NCBI GenBank assembly: GCA_018667915.1
Contig: JABIRI010000225.1
Location: forward strand, 1 to 42,531
Direction: 5' to 3'
From: Opitutaceae bacterium
GTDB taxonomy: Bacteria > Verrucomicrobiota > Verrucomicrobiia > Opitutales > Opitutaceae
Length of the DNA stretch: 42,531 nt
Notes under the pieces: generated by a model
Told to the model about the DNA's origin: nothing
The model's input: the letters and a program-made list of their open reading frames with translations, nothing else
The model's database searches: none
Program-made: the position numbers and the translations under genes
Shown here: positions 1 to 9,543 of the stretch, piece after piece
How the letters are laid out: every line of letters starts with the position of its first letter
Position numbering within the stretch: position 1 is the first letter of the stretch

Positions 1-810
1 CCCGGGGTATTTGCCCGCTCGGTTTTTCCGGACTCGACCGGTGAACCGATTTTCAAATTCGGCTCCACCTTGGTCGACTATCGCACGCCCTTTGAAAAGC
101 GCTGGGGTGGTTGGTATGTCACCGGCGAGCACGGGCGCACCCAACATCGTGGCAACATCATCGCCACGGAAGCCGACAACCAAGTCGTCTTCCCCACCGC
201 CGACGGTGCCAACGTCACTGATCTCTCGCCCTACTTCGATACGGACCGCTACCTCGCGCCAACCAGTGACATCGTTTCGTTTCTCGTTTTTGAACATCAA
301 CTCGCGGTGCAAAACGCGATCACTAAGGCTTCGATGGAGGCTCGGCGTATGTTGCACTATCAAGCTGGACTCTAGAAGGCGTTCGACGAACCGATCACCA
401 ACGAACCCGAATACGACAGCGTGAAGTCCGTCTTCTCCAGCGTCACGCGCGAGGTGGTCGATGCCCTCCTCTCCAAGGACGAAGCGGCCCTGCCCTTCGG
501 CATCAAAGGCATCCCTGAATTCGACCGTGACTATGCGAGTGAAGCGCTAAAGTCACGCGATGGAAAATCGCTCCGCGATCTAACCGTCCGCCGTCATCTC
601 TATCGTTACCGCTGCAGCCCGCTGATCTACTCGCCGATGTTTCAGGCGATGCCGGCACCGCTCAAAAAACAGATTTTCGAAACCCTCGCAGATGCACTGC
701 ATCCCGATGCGACCGACGAGCGCTACGGTTACATAAAAGCGGACGAGCGCGCGGAAATCTTCGCTATTCTCCACGATACCCTTCCCGATATCCGCCCCTT
801 TCTTAATTAA
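1..810 (+). pseudogene. Conserved hypothetical protein fragment (5' truncated by window edge), reading frame interrupted by a single in-frame TAG at 373-375
   Basis: Frame 1 is open from base 1 to 372 (..VDYRTPFEKRWGGWYVTGEHG..), then CTC TAG AAG GCG TTC GAC, then open again in the same frame to TAA at 808-810 (..KAFDEPITNEPEYDSVKSVFSS..RPFLN). Both halves read as protein-like sequence. Confidence 0.6.
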
Positions 811-830
811 CGAAATCCTTACTGCAGCCC

Positions 831-1670
831 ATGATGCGCTCCCCTCGTCTTCACCTCGCCCTCACGATCGTCGGACTGTCGACTCTCCTCCCCGTTTCCG
901 CCGCGGAACGCGCGAGCTACGATCTCAAAGAGAATCTGGCATACTACGACGAATCCGTCCGCGCGACCGACGACTACCTCGCCGAGCGCTGCGTGCTGGA
1001 TCTCTACCATCCGACCAATGCTGACGGTTACGCCACCGTTGTTTGGTTTCACGGCGGAGGCTTGCAAAACGGCAATAAGTCTATCGCGGAGCGCTTACAG
1101 AATCAGGGCATCGCCGTCGCAGCCGTAAACTATCGGCTGTCACCCCAAGCCACCTCGCCCGCCTACTTGGAAGACTCCGCGGCGGCCGTAGCCTGGGTGT
1201 TCAAAAACATCGCGCAGTATGGCGGTAACCCTGACAAAATTTTCGTATCCGGCAGTTCGGCCGGTGGCTACCTCACCAGCATGCTGGGGCTCGATAAATC
1301 ATGGCTTGCCGCCCACGACATCGACGCCGATCGCATCGCTGGGTTGATCCCGCTCGCCGGCCAAACCCTCACCCATTTTACGATCCGAACCGAACGCGGC
1401 CTGCCGCGCGAACGACCCGTGATCGATGAACTCGCGCCGTTGCACCACATCCGCGCCGATACTCCCCCGATCCTACTCGTCACCGGTGATCGCGAAATGG
1501 AGATGCTCGGTCGCTACGAAGAAAACGCCTACTTCTACCGCATGCTGAAAGTGGCCGGCCACCCCGACGTGCGCCTCATGGAACTCGACGGCTACGGCCA
1601 CGCTCCCCACGAGCCCTTTTACCCGCTACTACTCAGAGAGATAAAACGAGTATTGGCAAAAAAGAACTAA
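831..1670 (+). CDS. Alpha/beta hydrolase (carboxylesterase/lipase-like), secreted
   Basis: N-terminal signal-like sequence; oxyanion HGGG motif (WFHGGGLQNG) and nucleophile elbow GSSAGG; C-terminal GYGHAPHEP His region. Confidence 0.85.
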   Translation: MMRSPRLHLALTIVGLSTLLPVSAAERASYDLKENLAYYDESVRATDDYLAERCVLDLYHPTNADGYATVVWFHGGGLQNGNKSIAERLQNQGIAVAAVNYRLSPQATSPAYLEDSAAAVAWVFKNIAQYGGNPDKIFVSGSSAGGYLTSMLGLDKSWLAAHDIDADRIAGLIPLAGQTLTHFTIRTERGLPRERPVIDELAPLHHIRADTPPILLVTGDREMEMLGRYEENAYFYRMLKVAGHPDVRLMELDGYGHAPHEPFYPLLLREIKRVLAKKN

Positions 1671-1763
1671 ACAACCAACCCGATTTGACGCCTAATTAAC
1701 CCCGTTTATCTGGATCTACATTCCAGTTTTACAAGGTTAACCCCTAGAACTTCCCAAAGTCCT

Positions 1764-1769
1764 TATAAT
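1764..1769 (+). promoter_or_regulatory. Possible -10 element (TATAAT) upstream of kup
   Basis: Perfect TATAAT 70 bp upstream of the kup ATG; no convincing -35 at canonical spacing. Confidence 0.35.
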
Positions 1770-1838
1770 GCGATCCGGAATGGGGTTTTAAATAGAACTT
1801 GGAGCCTCAGGACTTCTGCAGTCAGGCTTCGCTCACTC

Positions 1839-3731
1839 ATGAGTTCTGCCGCTTCTTCTCACGGTGATCTGAATGCGCCCAAAGCGGCGATGGTCATCGG
1901 TGCACTCGGAGTCGTCTTCGGCGACATCGGCACCAGTCCGCTCTATGCGCTGCGCGAGGCGGTGCACCACCTACCGGAGGCCGAGCGAGCAGGCGCAGTC
2001 TATGGCGTATTGTCGCTGATTTTTTGGGCACTGATCAGTGTGGTGAGCATCAAATACGCCACGGTGGTCATGCGGGCTCATAATCAAGGTGAAGGCGGCA
2101 TCTTTGCCTTGCTCGCGCTCAGTGGGCTCGAGCATTGGAAACCCAAACAAAAGGTTCCGGGAGCGATCATCATTGTATTGATCGGGGCCGCGATGCTGTG
2201 CGGCGAAGGCGTGATCACTCCGGCGATTTCGGTGCTCAGTGCGACGGAAGGTTTGGAAGTCATTTTTCCCGCTGCGCACGACTACGTCATTCCGTTATGT
2301 ATCGTCATCTTGGTGGCGCTCTTTTGGGTGCAGCGCAAAGGCACGCATGTTATCGGATCCATGTTCGGTCCGATCATGTTGGTCTGGTTTAGCACGCTCG
2401 GACTGCTGGGATTATGGCGAATTTGGGAAGCACCCCAGATTCTCGGCGCAATAAATCCGTGGCATGGCTGGCAACTCCTGAGCACGCACCCGCACGCCGT
2501 TGTGGGAATTTTAGGCGGAGTGGTTTTGGCCATCACCGGGGTCGAAGCCCTCTACGCCGACATGGGGCATTTTGGACGCAAAGCGATCCTGCGCGCCTGG
2601 TATGGCATCGTTCTTCCCGGGCTCGTGCTGAATTACTTTGGCCAAGGTGCTCACGTCGTCGCCCACCCCACCGATATTGGGAACCCATTCCTCACCCTGG
2701 CTCCCGAAGGACCGCTGCGCATCGGGCTTGTGCTGCTGTCGGTGGTAGCGGCGATCATCGCGAGTCAGGCACTGATATCGGGCACATATTCGCTGATTCG
2801 GCAGGCCATCCAGCTCGGTTATTTTCCCCGCCTGAAGGTCCTCCACACTAATCCCGAACAACGCGGTCAAATTTATGTCCCGATGGTAAATTTTGGACTG
2901 GCTGTCGGCAGCATTGCGACGGTTCTGCACTTCGGCAGTTCATCCGCGCTCGCGGCGGCTTATGGTATCGCGGTCACCGGAACGATGGCCGTGACCACCT
3001 TTACGTTGTTCTTCGTGGCCACCCGCACCTGGAAGTGGGCCACGCCACTCGCGGCGGTAATGTGTCTCGCGTTTTGGACGATCGACTTGGGGTTCTTTGC
3101 GGCGAATCTGCCGAAGTTTTTTGAAGGCGGCTGGGTGCCGTTGGCGTTTGGTGCCATCCTGCTCGCCACCATGCTGACGTGGAAAGCGGGGCGCGTCGAA
3201 ATCGCCGACAAAATTTACGGCCACGCCACGCAAGGTCTGGAGCTCTCCGAGATCGCGAAGAGTTCTCATATCGTCCGGGTTCCCGGCAGCGCCGTGTTCA
3301 TGGTGGCTTCGTCTACCGGCACTCCCCTCGCCTTGCTCCACCATCTCAAGGCCAACAAAACCCTCCAAAAAACAGTGGTGCTCCTGACCGTCGCCACCGA
3401 AGAGGTCCCGACGCACCCCGATGACGAACGCCTCACGCTGGAGGAACTCGGGGAAGGCGTGTGGCGTGCGATCGGCCGTTACGGCTACATGGAGTCGCCT
3501 GACGTCGCCGATCTTTGCGCCCGTATCGCGGCGCAGGGCGTCCCGTTGAAGGACAACGCCACCACCTTCTACTTCAACCGGGAGATGATCCTCACCGGGG
3601 GCGATGCACCGATGTTCGCGTGGCAAAAAGCCTACTACGCTTTCCTATCCCGCAATGCTCAGCCGGTGAAAGATTATTACGCAGTGATGCCGACGCAGAT
3701 CATCGAAATTGGCATGCCCGTCCAGCTCTAA
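1839..3731 (+). CDS. kup: KUP/HAK/KT family potassium transporter
   Basis: 630 aa; GALGVVFGDIGTSPLYALRE start and many TM segments typical of Kup. Confidence 0.95.
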   Translation: MSSAASSHGDLNAPKAAMVIGALGVVFGDIGTSPLYALREAVHHLPEAERAGAVYGVLSLIFWALISVVSIKYATVVMRAHNQGEGGIFALLALSGLEHWKPKQKVPGAIIIVLIGAAMLCGEGVITPAISVLSATEGLEVIFPAAHDYVIPLCIVILVALFWVQRKGTHVIGSMFGPIMLVWFSTLGLLGLWRIWEAPQILGAINPWHGWQLLSTHPHAVVGILGGVVLAITGVEALYADMGHFGRKAILRAWYGIVLPGLVLNYFGQGAHVVAHPTDIGNPFLTLAPEGPLRIGLVLLSVVAAIIASQALISGTYSLIRQAIQLGYFPRLKVLHTNPEQRGQIYVPMVNFGLAVGSIATVLHFGSSSALAAAYGIAVTGTMAVTTFTLFFVATRTWKWATPLAAVMCLAFWTIDLGFFAANLPKFFEGGWVPLAFGAILLATMLTWKAGRVEIADKIYGHATQGLELSEIAKSSHIVRVPGSAVFMVASSTGTPLALLHHLKANKTLQKTVVLLTVATEEVPTHPDDERLTLEELGEGVWRAIGRYGYMESPDVADLCARIAAQGVPLKDNATTFYFNREMILTGGDAPMFAWQKAYYAFLSRNAQPVKDYYAVMPTQIIEIGMPVQL

Positions 3732-3743
3732 CCTCCCTTCATT

Positions 3744-4115
3744 GTGTCCACCAACCCCGATTTTGACAAACCGCGTAAACACTACGCGATGCGGACCGAA
3801 GAGAAATTCACGCGCGACAATCAGAAACGGGGACAGGAAGACCCCAACACGCCAAACGACGTCTGGGCGTGGCGCCAAGATCAGCGCAAAATTGAAAAAC
3901 AAGCCGGAGTCGACGATCTGGGAGAACTGAAAGACTACCGCCAAAAACGACGGCGTGATTTCTGGACAGTCATCATCCTGAACAACGTATTCTTCGGCGG
4001 CATGATGGGATTCTATCAAGGCAACCCCGTGGTGTTAATTTACGGATTCGCTGGCATTCTGATCGGCACCGTCGGCACCTACTGGATCCTCTACCACCTC
4101 ATGCGAAAATATTGA
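3744..4115 (+). CDS. Hypothetical protein with charged N-terminus and two C-terminal TM segments
   Basis: GTG start 12 bp after the kup stop; FWTVIILNNVFFGGMMGFY and VVLIYGFAGILIGTVGTYWILYHL hydrophobic segments. Confidence 0.65.
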   Translation: MSTNPDFDKPRKHYAMRTEEKFTRDNQKRGQEDPNTPNDVWAWRQDQRKIEKQAGVDDLGELKDYRQKRRRDFWTVIILNNVFFGGMMGFYQGNPVVLIYGFAGILIGTVGTYWILYHLMRKY

Positions 4116-4146
4116 GTCGAATCACGACTCGCGAATCGATGGGGCC

Positions 4147-4650
4147 TCACCCGGTCGCCTCGAACCGTTTGGCTTCGCGGTTTTTTTGCACGGTGCCAGC
4201 GGGGAAAAGCTGCCCGTTCATCGCGATGTAGACGCCGGGAGGAAGCACCTGCAATCCTCCCACCGCACAGCCCACATTGAACAGCGCGTCGTTTTGTCGG
4301 AACCGCGCGGGTAACATCGAGCCGGTGAAGACGATCGTCTTGCCTTCGATGCCGACGAGCGCCGCGGCGGTATCCGTCATGGTGTCGGTTCCGTGCGTGA
4401 TGAGGATCCGGTTTTCCGGCGCGGCTTCGACCCGTTCGCGGATCAGTTTTCGATCCGCCTCATCGAGTTCGAGGCTGTCTTTACGCAACACGCTCTCGAC
4501 TTCGTAGGCAAAGGTGACGTTGGCCTCGTGCAACAGCACCCCAATTTGGGGATCACCAATCTCGTAGGAACTGGTCGCATCAAAATACACCTTGTCGATG
4601 GTGCCACCCGTAGCGATGGCCCGTATGCTGAGGTCGGAAGAAGCGGACAT
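4147..4650 (-). CDS. Asparaginase domain-containing protein (short, N-terminal domain only)
   Basis: ATGGTID and THGTDTM motifs of the L-asparaginase family; 167 aa. Confidence 0.85.
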   Translation of the reverse strand: MSASSDLSIRAIATGGTIDKVYFDATSSYEIGDPQIGVLLHEANVTFAYEVESVLRKDSLELDEADRKLIRERVEAAPENRILITHGTDTMTDTAAALVGIEGKTIVFTGSMLPARFRQNDALFNVGCAVGGLQVLPPGVYIAMNGQLFPAGTVQKNREAKRFEATG

Positions 4651-4779
4651 ACGGGAAATCTATTCCCGAATCTTGCTCGAGCGAACCCAATTTGCCCCCA
4701 AATGAGGTGCTCACCTTGGACATTGCCAATTCCGCCTGAGTTTCGTCCAACTGAGGGGCGTCGCATTGCGCAACCACTC

Positions 4780-6492
4780 GTGAAAGCTCTCATTCCTGTA
4801 GTCACTTCGTTTCTCGAAACCCGGACCAGCCGGCAAAACCTGCTCGCGCTATTCAAGCTGCTCGGCGTTTTGGCCCTGTTGGTGACTCTATTCAGCGTGG
4901 GCTTCCACCTTCTCATGGAACGGGAAGGTCAGCACTTCAGTTGGATCACTGGCGTGTATTGGACGCTCACCGTCATGAGCACGTTGGGTTTCGGAGATAT
5001 CACCTTCCACTCCGACATGGGGCGGTTCTTCTCCATCATCGTGCTGGGCACCGGAGTCGTCTTTCTTTTGGTCCTGCTCCCCTTCACCTTCATCGAGTTT
5101 TTCTACGCGCCATGGATGAGAGCACAGGCTGCGGCCCGCGCGCCTCGCGAGCTCCCCATGAGCACCCACCGTCACGTGATCATGACCCAGCATGGTCCCG
5201 TTACGAAGATCCTGATCCGCATGCTGGAGAAACACGGATACCCCTATTTTTTCCTCGTGCCCACCGTGCCCGAAGCCTTGGAGATGCACGACCGCGACTT
5301 GCCCGTCGTTGTGGGTGATCTCAGCGATCCCGACACCTACGAACGGGTCCGCATTGACCAGGCCGCCCTCGTCGTCACCACGCGCTCGGATATCATAAAT
5401 ACCAATGTCACATTCTCTGTGCGGGAGATTAACGAAAAGATCCCGATCATTGCCACCGCGCGGTCCAATGCCGCCCGCGATGCACTCGAGCTCGCGGGAG
5501 TTTCCGATATTCTTTCGCTGGAAGAAATCATGGGCCAAGCCCTCGCGCGCCGCGTCGTTGACGCCGGATCTTGTGCCCAAATCATCGGCCGCCTTGAGGA
5601 GTTGGTCATCGCCGAAGCGACGGGCTACAATACCGACCTCGTGGGAAAATCTGTCGCCGAATGCAACATGCGGGCCCGGTCCGGCGTCACCGTCGTGGGA
5701 GTCTGGCAGCACGGTAAACTCGTGCCCCCTGATCCCTCCACTAACATCGATGAACATACCTTCTTCATCCTCAGTGGCACCCAACAACAAATCGACACTT
5801 ACAACGGAGTCTTTGGCCAAGTCCGAAACGAGAATGATACCGAACCGAGCGTATTAATCATCGGCGGGAGCCGAGTAGGAAGCGCCACCGCTCGGGCCCT
5901 CAATGAACGGGAAATCCAGTGGACGATTATCGAAAAAGAGGCCGACCGTATCCTCTACCCCGAGCGTAGTTTCATCGGAGATGCCTCCGAATTTGAACTA
6001 CTGGTCAAAGCCGGCATGCACCGTGCCACTACGATCATCATCACCACTCACGACGATGATACCAATACGTTCCTGACAATCTTCTACCGCAAGCTGCGCC
6101 CCAAAGCCCAGATCATCAGCCGATGCACCCACGAAGCCAATGTTTCGCGCCTCCACCGGGCCGGAGCCGACCTTGTGCTTTCCTACGCCGACATGGGCGC
6201 AAACCTGATCTTCAATGAACTCAAGGGTAAGGAAAATCTACTCCTCGCCGAAGGCGTCAGTGTGTTCTCAACTCCGGTTCCTCTCCCTCTCGTAGGTCTC
6301 ACCCTTGCCGAATCTTCCGTGCCCAGTCACACCGGTTGCTCGATCGTGGCGATCGACAGCGGCGGGCGGCGCGACATCGACCTGAAGCCCGATACGTTAC
6401 TCCCCGAAGACGGCATGATCACGCTGATCGGATCGGTGGAGGCCGAAGAAAGATTCCTCGCAAAATACGCCAGTCAAACGGCTACTTTGTAA
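4780..6492 (+). CDS. Potassium channel protein with tandem TrkA-N/TrkA-C (RCK) regulatory modules
   Basis: Two TM helices flanking selectivity filter TLGFGD; two Rossmann-like repeats (RHVIMTQHGPVTKIL.. and SVLIIGGSRVGSATARALNE..) and C-terminal TrkA-C-like region. The ORF track starts at 4393, but the GTG at 4780 (VKALIPVVTSFLE) fits better. Confidence 0.85.
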   Translation: MKALIPVVTSFLETRTSRQNLLALFKLLGVLALLVTLFSVGFHLLMEREGQHFSWITGVYWTLTVMSTLGFGDITFHSDMGRFFSIIVLGTGVVFLLVLLPFTFIEFFYAPWMRAQAAARAPRELPMSTHRHVIMTQHGPVTKILIRMLEKHGYPYFFLVPTVPEALEMHDRDLPVVVGDLSDPDTYERVRIDQAALVVTTRSDIINTNVTFSVREINEKIPIIATARSNAARDALELAGVSDILSLEEIMGQALARRVVDAGSCAQIIGRLEELVIAEATGYNTDLVGKSVAECNMRARSGVTVVGVWQHGKLVPPDPSTNIDEHTFFILSGTQQQIDTYNGVFGQVRNENDTEPSVLIIGGSRVGSATARALNEREIQWTIIEKEADRILYPERSFIGDASEFELLVKAGMHRATTIIITTHDDDTNTFLTIFYRKLRPKAQIISRCTHEANVSRLHRAGADLVLSYADMGANLIFNELKGKENLLLAEGVSVFSTPVPLPLVGLTLAESSVPSHTGCSIVAIDSGGRRDIDLKPDTLLPEDGMITLIGSVEAEERFLAKYASQTATL

Positions 6493-7505
6493 GCCAGACC
6501 TTGGCGTAGGATGAGATCGAGCAACGTTTCGTAATCCGTGCCCGCGGTCTCCACGGCCTCGGCAAAATCCTCTCCAAATGCGAGGCAGGGGTTGGGATTG
6601 GCCTCGAGGAGGTAAAATTCGCCCGCTTCGGACATGCGAAAATCCAAGCGCGCGTAACCCGTCAGACTCAGCGCGTGGTAGATGCGCTTCGACAGATCAT
6701 CCAAGCGACGGGCTTCCGTTCTCGTGAGCTTCGCCGGCACCGTGGAAAGACCGACTTCCTCTTGGTGCGCATAGCTCCACTTGAGTTTACTCGTCGCGAT
6801 ATTGGGCGCTCCCGCCGGTAAGTTTTTCATCACCATTTCCCACGGCGTGAATGTCTTCACGCGATCGTTGCCCACAATACTCATGTAAAGTTCACGGCCG
6901 GCAATATACTGCTCCGCGATGGCCGGACGACCTGTGCGCCGATGCAGAATTTCCACCCGCCGAGCGAGCGACTTGTCGTCCTTCACCACCGAGGCACGCG
7001 AAATCCCCACCGAGCCTTCGTCGATCAACGATTTCACCAGTAACGGAAACGCGAGTCGCGCGGGGCGACGCACTTTGCGACCCACCTCAAACACGGCAAA
7101 TTCAGGCACGGGTATGTCGTGATGAGCGAGAATCTGTTTCGAAAGGGCCTTGTCGTGCGCCAACGTCAGTCCACGCGGATTACACCCCGTGTAGGGAATT
7201 TTCAGCAGCTCAAGATAACTCACCAGATGCTGATCGAAAAGCGGCTGCCCATCAAACTCCTCCAACATGTTAAAAACAATATCCGGCTCAACGCGCTCGA
7301 TCGCTTGGCGCAGCGGATCGAGATCGCCGTAAAGACCCACGGTGTGCACCTCGTGCCCCATCTGCTCGAGCGTGGTCTTGACGTCATACTCCATTTTCCA
7401 CGGATGAATTTGTTCATCCGTGAGCCCTTCGATTGATTCCGGCGGCACCAAGGCTTCGTGCATCAGCGCCAAGATGCGCCGTGGTTTCAGATGACGGAGA
7501 CTCAT
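6474..7505 (-). CDS. ATP-grasp protein, D-alanine-D-alanine ligase family-like
   Basis: 343 aa; PYTGCNPRGLTLAHDKALSKQIL, FPLLVKSLIDEGSVGIS, ARLDFRMSEAGEFYLLEANPNPCL motifs typical of Ddl-type ATP-grasp. Confidence 0.85.
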   Translation of the reverse strand: MSLRHLKPRRILALMHEALVPPESIEGLTDEQIHPWKMEYDVKTTLEQMGHEVHTVGLYGDLDPLRQAIERVEPDIVFNMLEEFDGQPLFDQHLVSYLELLKIPYTGCNPRGLTLAHDKALSKQILAHHDIPVPEFAVFEVGRKVRRPARLAFPLLVKSLIDEGSVGISRASVVKDDKSLARRVEILHRRTGRPAIAEQYIAGRELYMSIVGNDRVKTFTPWEMVMKNLPAGAPNIATSKLKWSYAHQEEVGLSTVPAKLTRTEARRLDDLSKRIYHALSLTGYARLDFRMSEAGEFYLLEANPNPCLAFGEDFAEAVETAGTDYETLLDLILRQGLAYKVAV

Positions 7506-7583
7506 GCTGAGAACCAGCGTGGAATTGGCCGAAAAGACATGCGGACGAGCTCACAAGTGCGTCGGGCACAGGGCAACTCTCAA

Positions 7584-7605
7584 CGCGCTCACTCAAGCGA
7601 GCGCG
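7584..7605 (-). terminator. Possible hairpin downstream of the TonB-domain gene
   Basis: Inverted repeat cgcgctc (7584-7590)/gagcgcg (7599-7605); no strong T-run. Confidence 0.3.
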
Positions 7606-7655
7606 ATCGGGCACTCACCGCTTCCTTGCGGCGATCACCACCGAACGGGCGCCGC

Positions 7656-8444
7656 TTATTTATCCCGACTTCTTGTCCGAGACTTGCTCGAACCGCGTTT
7701 TTGCGGATCCGTCACCTCACCGACGCGTTCCCATTGATCCTGCTTCTTCTCATCGAACTTGTAGGATACCGCCATCGCCACCGGCGTGGGTTCGCCATCT
7801 TCGTTGAGATGGGGGGAGAAATCCAAACTGACCGTCGCCGCCAACGCGGAAGCGATAAAGTGAGGATCTTCGCCAATCAACACCTCGGGATTCACGACAT
7901 CGCCATACTCATCGATCACAAAATTGATTACGACTTCCTCCCGCTTGCCCGTGCCGTTCAACTGCGGCGGATAGTAGGGCTCGATCCAAGCCGAAGGTTC
8001 CGGCCACTCGCCAATATCATCGGCTTCGGTAGGTTCGTTTTCAAATCGTTTGAATACGTTACGTCCGGCCCACTTGCTGAGGGGATCGTCGGACCTCACG
8101 ACAAACATGACGGGCATTTTCACCCGTTGGTGCACGGGTAGGCCATCACGACGAGCCGGCGAAAATCGCCATTTGGCCAACACCTTTTTGACCGACTCCC
8201 CAAACGCTGGATGCGTGGCATAGGATACATCGGGGTTCTCCACCGCGCCCCGGCGCGTGACCTCAAAGATCACTTCGACCTGCCCTTCGACTCCAGCCGA
8301 GTGCAGGTCCTTCGGGTATTCAGGTTCGACCGGCCGCGTCAGACGCGGGGGCACGAAATTTTCGGCTGCGATCAGACCAACCATGCCAAAGACGCAGCCA
8401 AAGACGGCGCCGTGAATCAATCTCTTCGGGATCAGGTTACTCAA
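7656..8444 (-). CDS. Energy transducer TonB-like protein with two TonB C-terminal-type domains
   Basis: N-terminal hydrophobic segment, then two related units (RPVEPEYPKDLHSAGVEGQVEVIFEVTRRGAVENPDV.. and EPYYPPQLNGTGKREEVVINFVIDEYGDVVNPEVL..). Confidence 0.75.
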   Translation of the reverse strand: MSNLIPKRLIHGAVFGCVFGMVGLIAAENFVPPRLTRPVEPEYPKDLHSAGVEGQVEVIFEVTRRGAVENPDVSYATHPAFGESVKKVLAKWRFSPARRDGLPVHQRVKMPVMFVVRSDDPLSKWAGRNVFKRFENEPTEADDIGEWPEPSAWIEPYYPPQLNGTGKREEVVINFVIDEYGDVVNPEVLIGEDPHFIASALAATVSLDFSPHLNEDGEPTPVAMAVSYKFDEKKQDQWERVGEVTDPQKRGSSKSRTRSRDK

Positions 8445-9285
8445 TGACGGTATGCGTTCTGGATACTTCGCCTTTTTCGTAGTGGGACATCGCTTCGTCC
8501 ATCAGCTCGTTAATCCTAATTTGTCGTTGCGGGAAACTGGGGTGATTTGCGAGCCAACCGTTGGCCGTTGGACCGCCTTTTGAAGCGATGTCCTCTTCCA
8601 TGCGTTGCAGCAAGCGCAAGGATTGGCGAGGGTCATAACCGGCCTTGGCCATATAGATTAACCCGATGTGATCGGCTTCGAGTTCTTTGCCCCGATCAAA
8701 CGCGGACTGGGTAATCGCCGTAACCCCGCCACCGGCAGTCGAACCCACGCTGGGGACATAAATCCCGGTGCCGCCAATCGTGGTGCCAATCCCGATTGAA
8801 GTCGCCGCCCCCAGAGGCTTGAGCATCCAACCCTGCGAATATTTCTCGTGGGTGTGTCGTGCGGCGACGTGAGCGATCTCGTGTGCGATCACGGAGGCCA
8901 GCTGGTCTTCGTTTTCGCAAAAATCAATTAAACCCGAAAACACGCCGACTTTGCCTCCCGGCATGGCGAACGCGTTCATGACCCCCGGAGCGTGAAATAC
9001 CGCAAACTCCCAATCCGCGTGGGGGACATCCCAGAACACGGTTTTCGACAGACGACGGCCGATTTGCTCTACGATCCGGATTTGCGCCGGATTGCGCGAT
9101 GCACGCTGCATCTTCTTAATCGAAGCAAATTCTTCGGCGGCCTTCTTCGAAATGTCCTGATCGTCGACCAGATTGATGGCGTTACGGCCGGTAACGGGAA
9201 CTTCCTGACAACCAACGGAAGCCAACAGAGCAACCCCCACGAGGGTGGGCAGGAAAATGGAGCGTATAGAAAGTCGATTCAACAT
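8437..9285 (-). CDS. M48 family metalloprotease, lipoprotein (BepA/LoiP-like)
   Basis: HEIAH zinc motif, downstream ELEADHIG glutamate region, lipobox LLASVGC. ATG at 9285 preferred over ORF-track start 9408. Confidence 0.9.
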   Translation of the reverse strand: MLNRLSIRSIFLPTLVGVALLASVGCQEVPVTGRNAINLVDDQDISKKAAEEFASIKKMQRASRNPAQIRIVEQIGRRLSKTVFWDVPHADWEFAVFHAPGVMNAFAMPGGKVGVFSGLIDFCENEDQLASVIAHEIAHVAARHTHEKYSQGWMLKPLGAATSIGIGTTIGGTGIYVPSVGSTAGGGVTAITQSAFDRGKELEADHIGLIYMAKAGYDPRQSLRLLQRMEEDIASKGGPTANGWLANHPSFPQRQIRINELMDEAMSHYEKGEVSRTHTVIE

Positions 9286-9543
9286 GGCGAAGGACCAGGA
9301 AAATGGGCGGAAAGGGGGAAGCTCACAGAGACCGGCTAATGCCCAAAAATGTTCCACTCGGATCCATGATAGCAAGTTCGAGGCCCATTTTGCCCCCCGA
9401 CCACCCAACTAAACGCGCTTCACTCGTTGAAATTGCCTCAGAAACAGGCAGTTTTTCGAAAAATTCATTCAGACTGAACAAATCCTGATCCGGGCAGTCC
9501 AAACCCTCCTGCCCTAAAACTTTTCAATTCGCTCGATCCGAAC

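Noticed and set aside
2940-3626. 228-aa minus-strand ORF
   Set aside because: Shadow of kup.
4147-4650. Truncated asparaginase pseudogene
   Set aside because: It covers only the N-terminal domain, but stand-alone proteins of about 160 aa with this exact motif set are a common bacterial form and the ORF is intact.
4888-5820. 310-aa minus-strand ORF
   Set aside because: Shadow of the K+ channel gene; His/Asp/Gly-rich composition typical of antisense frames.
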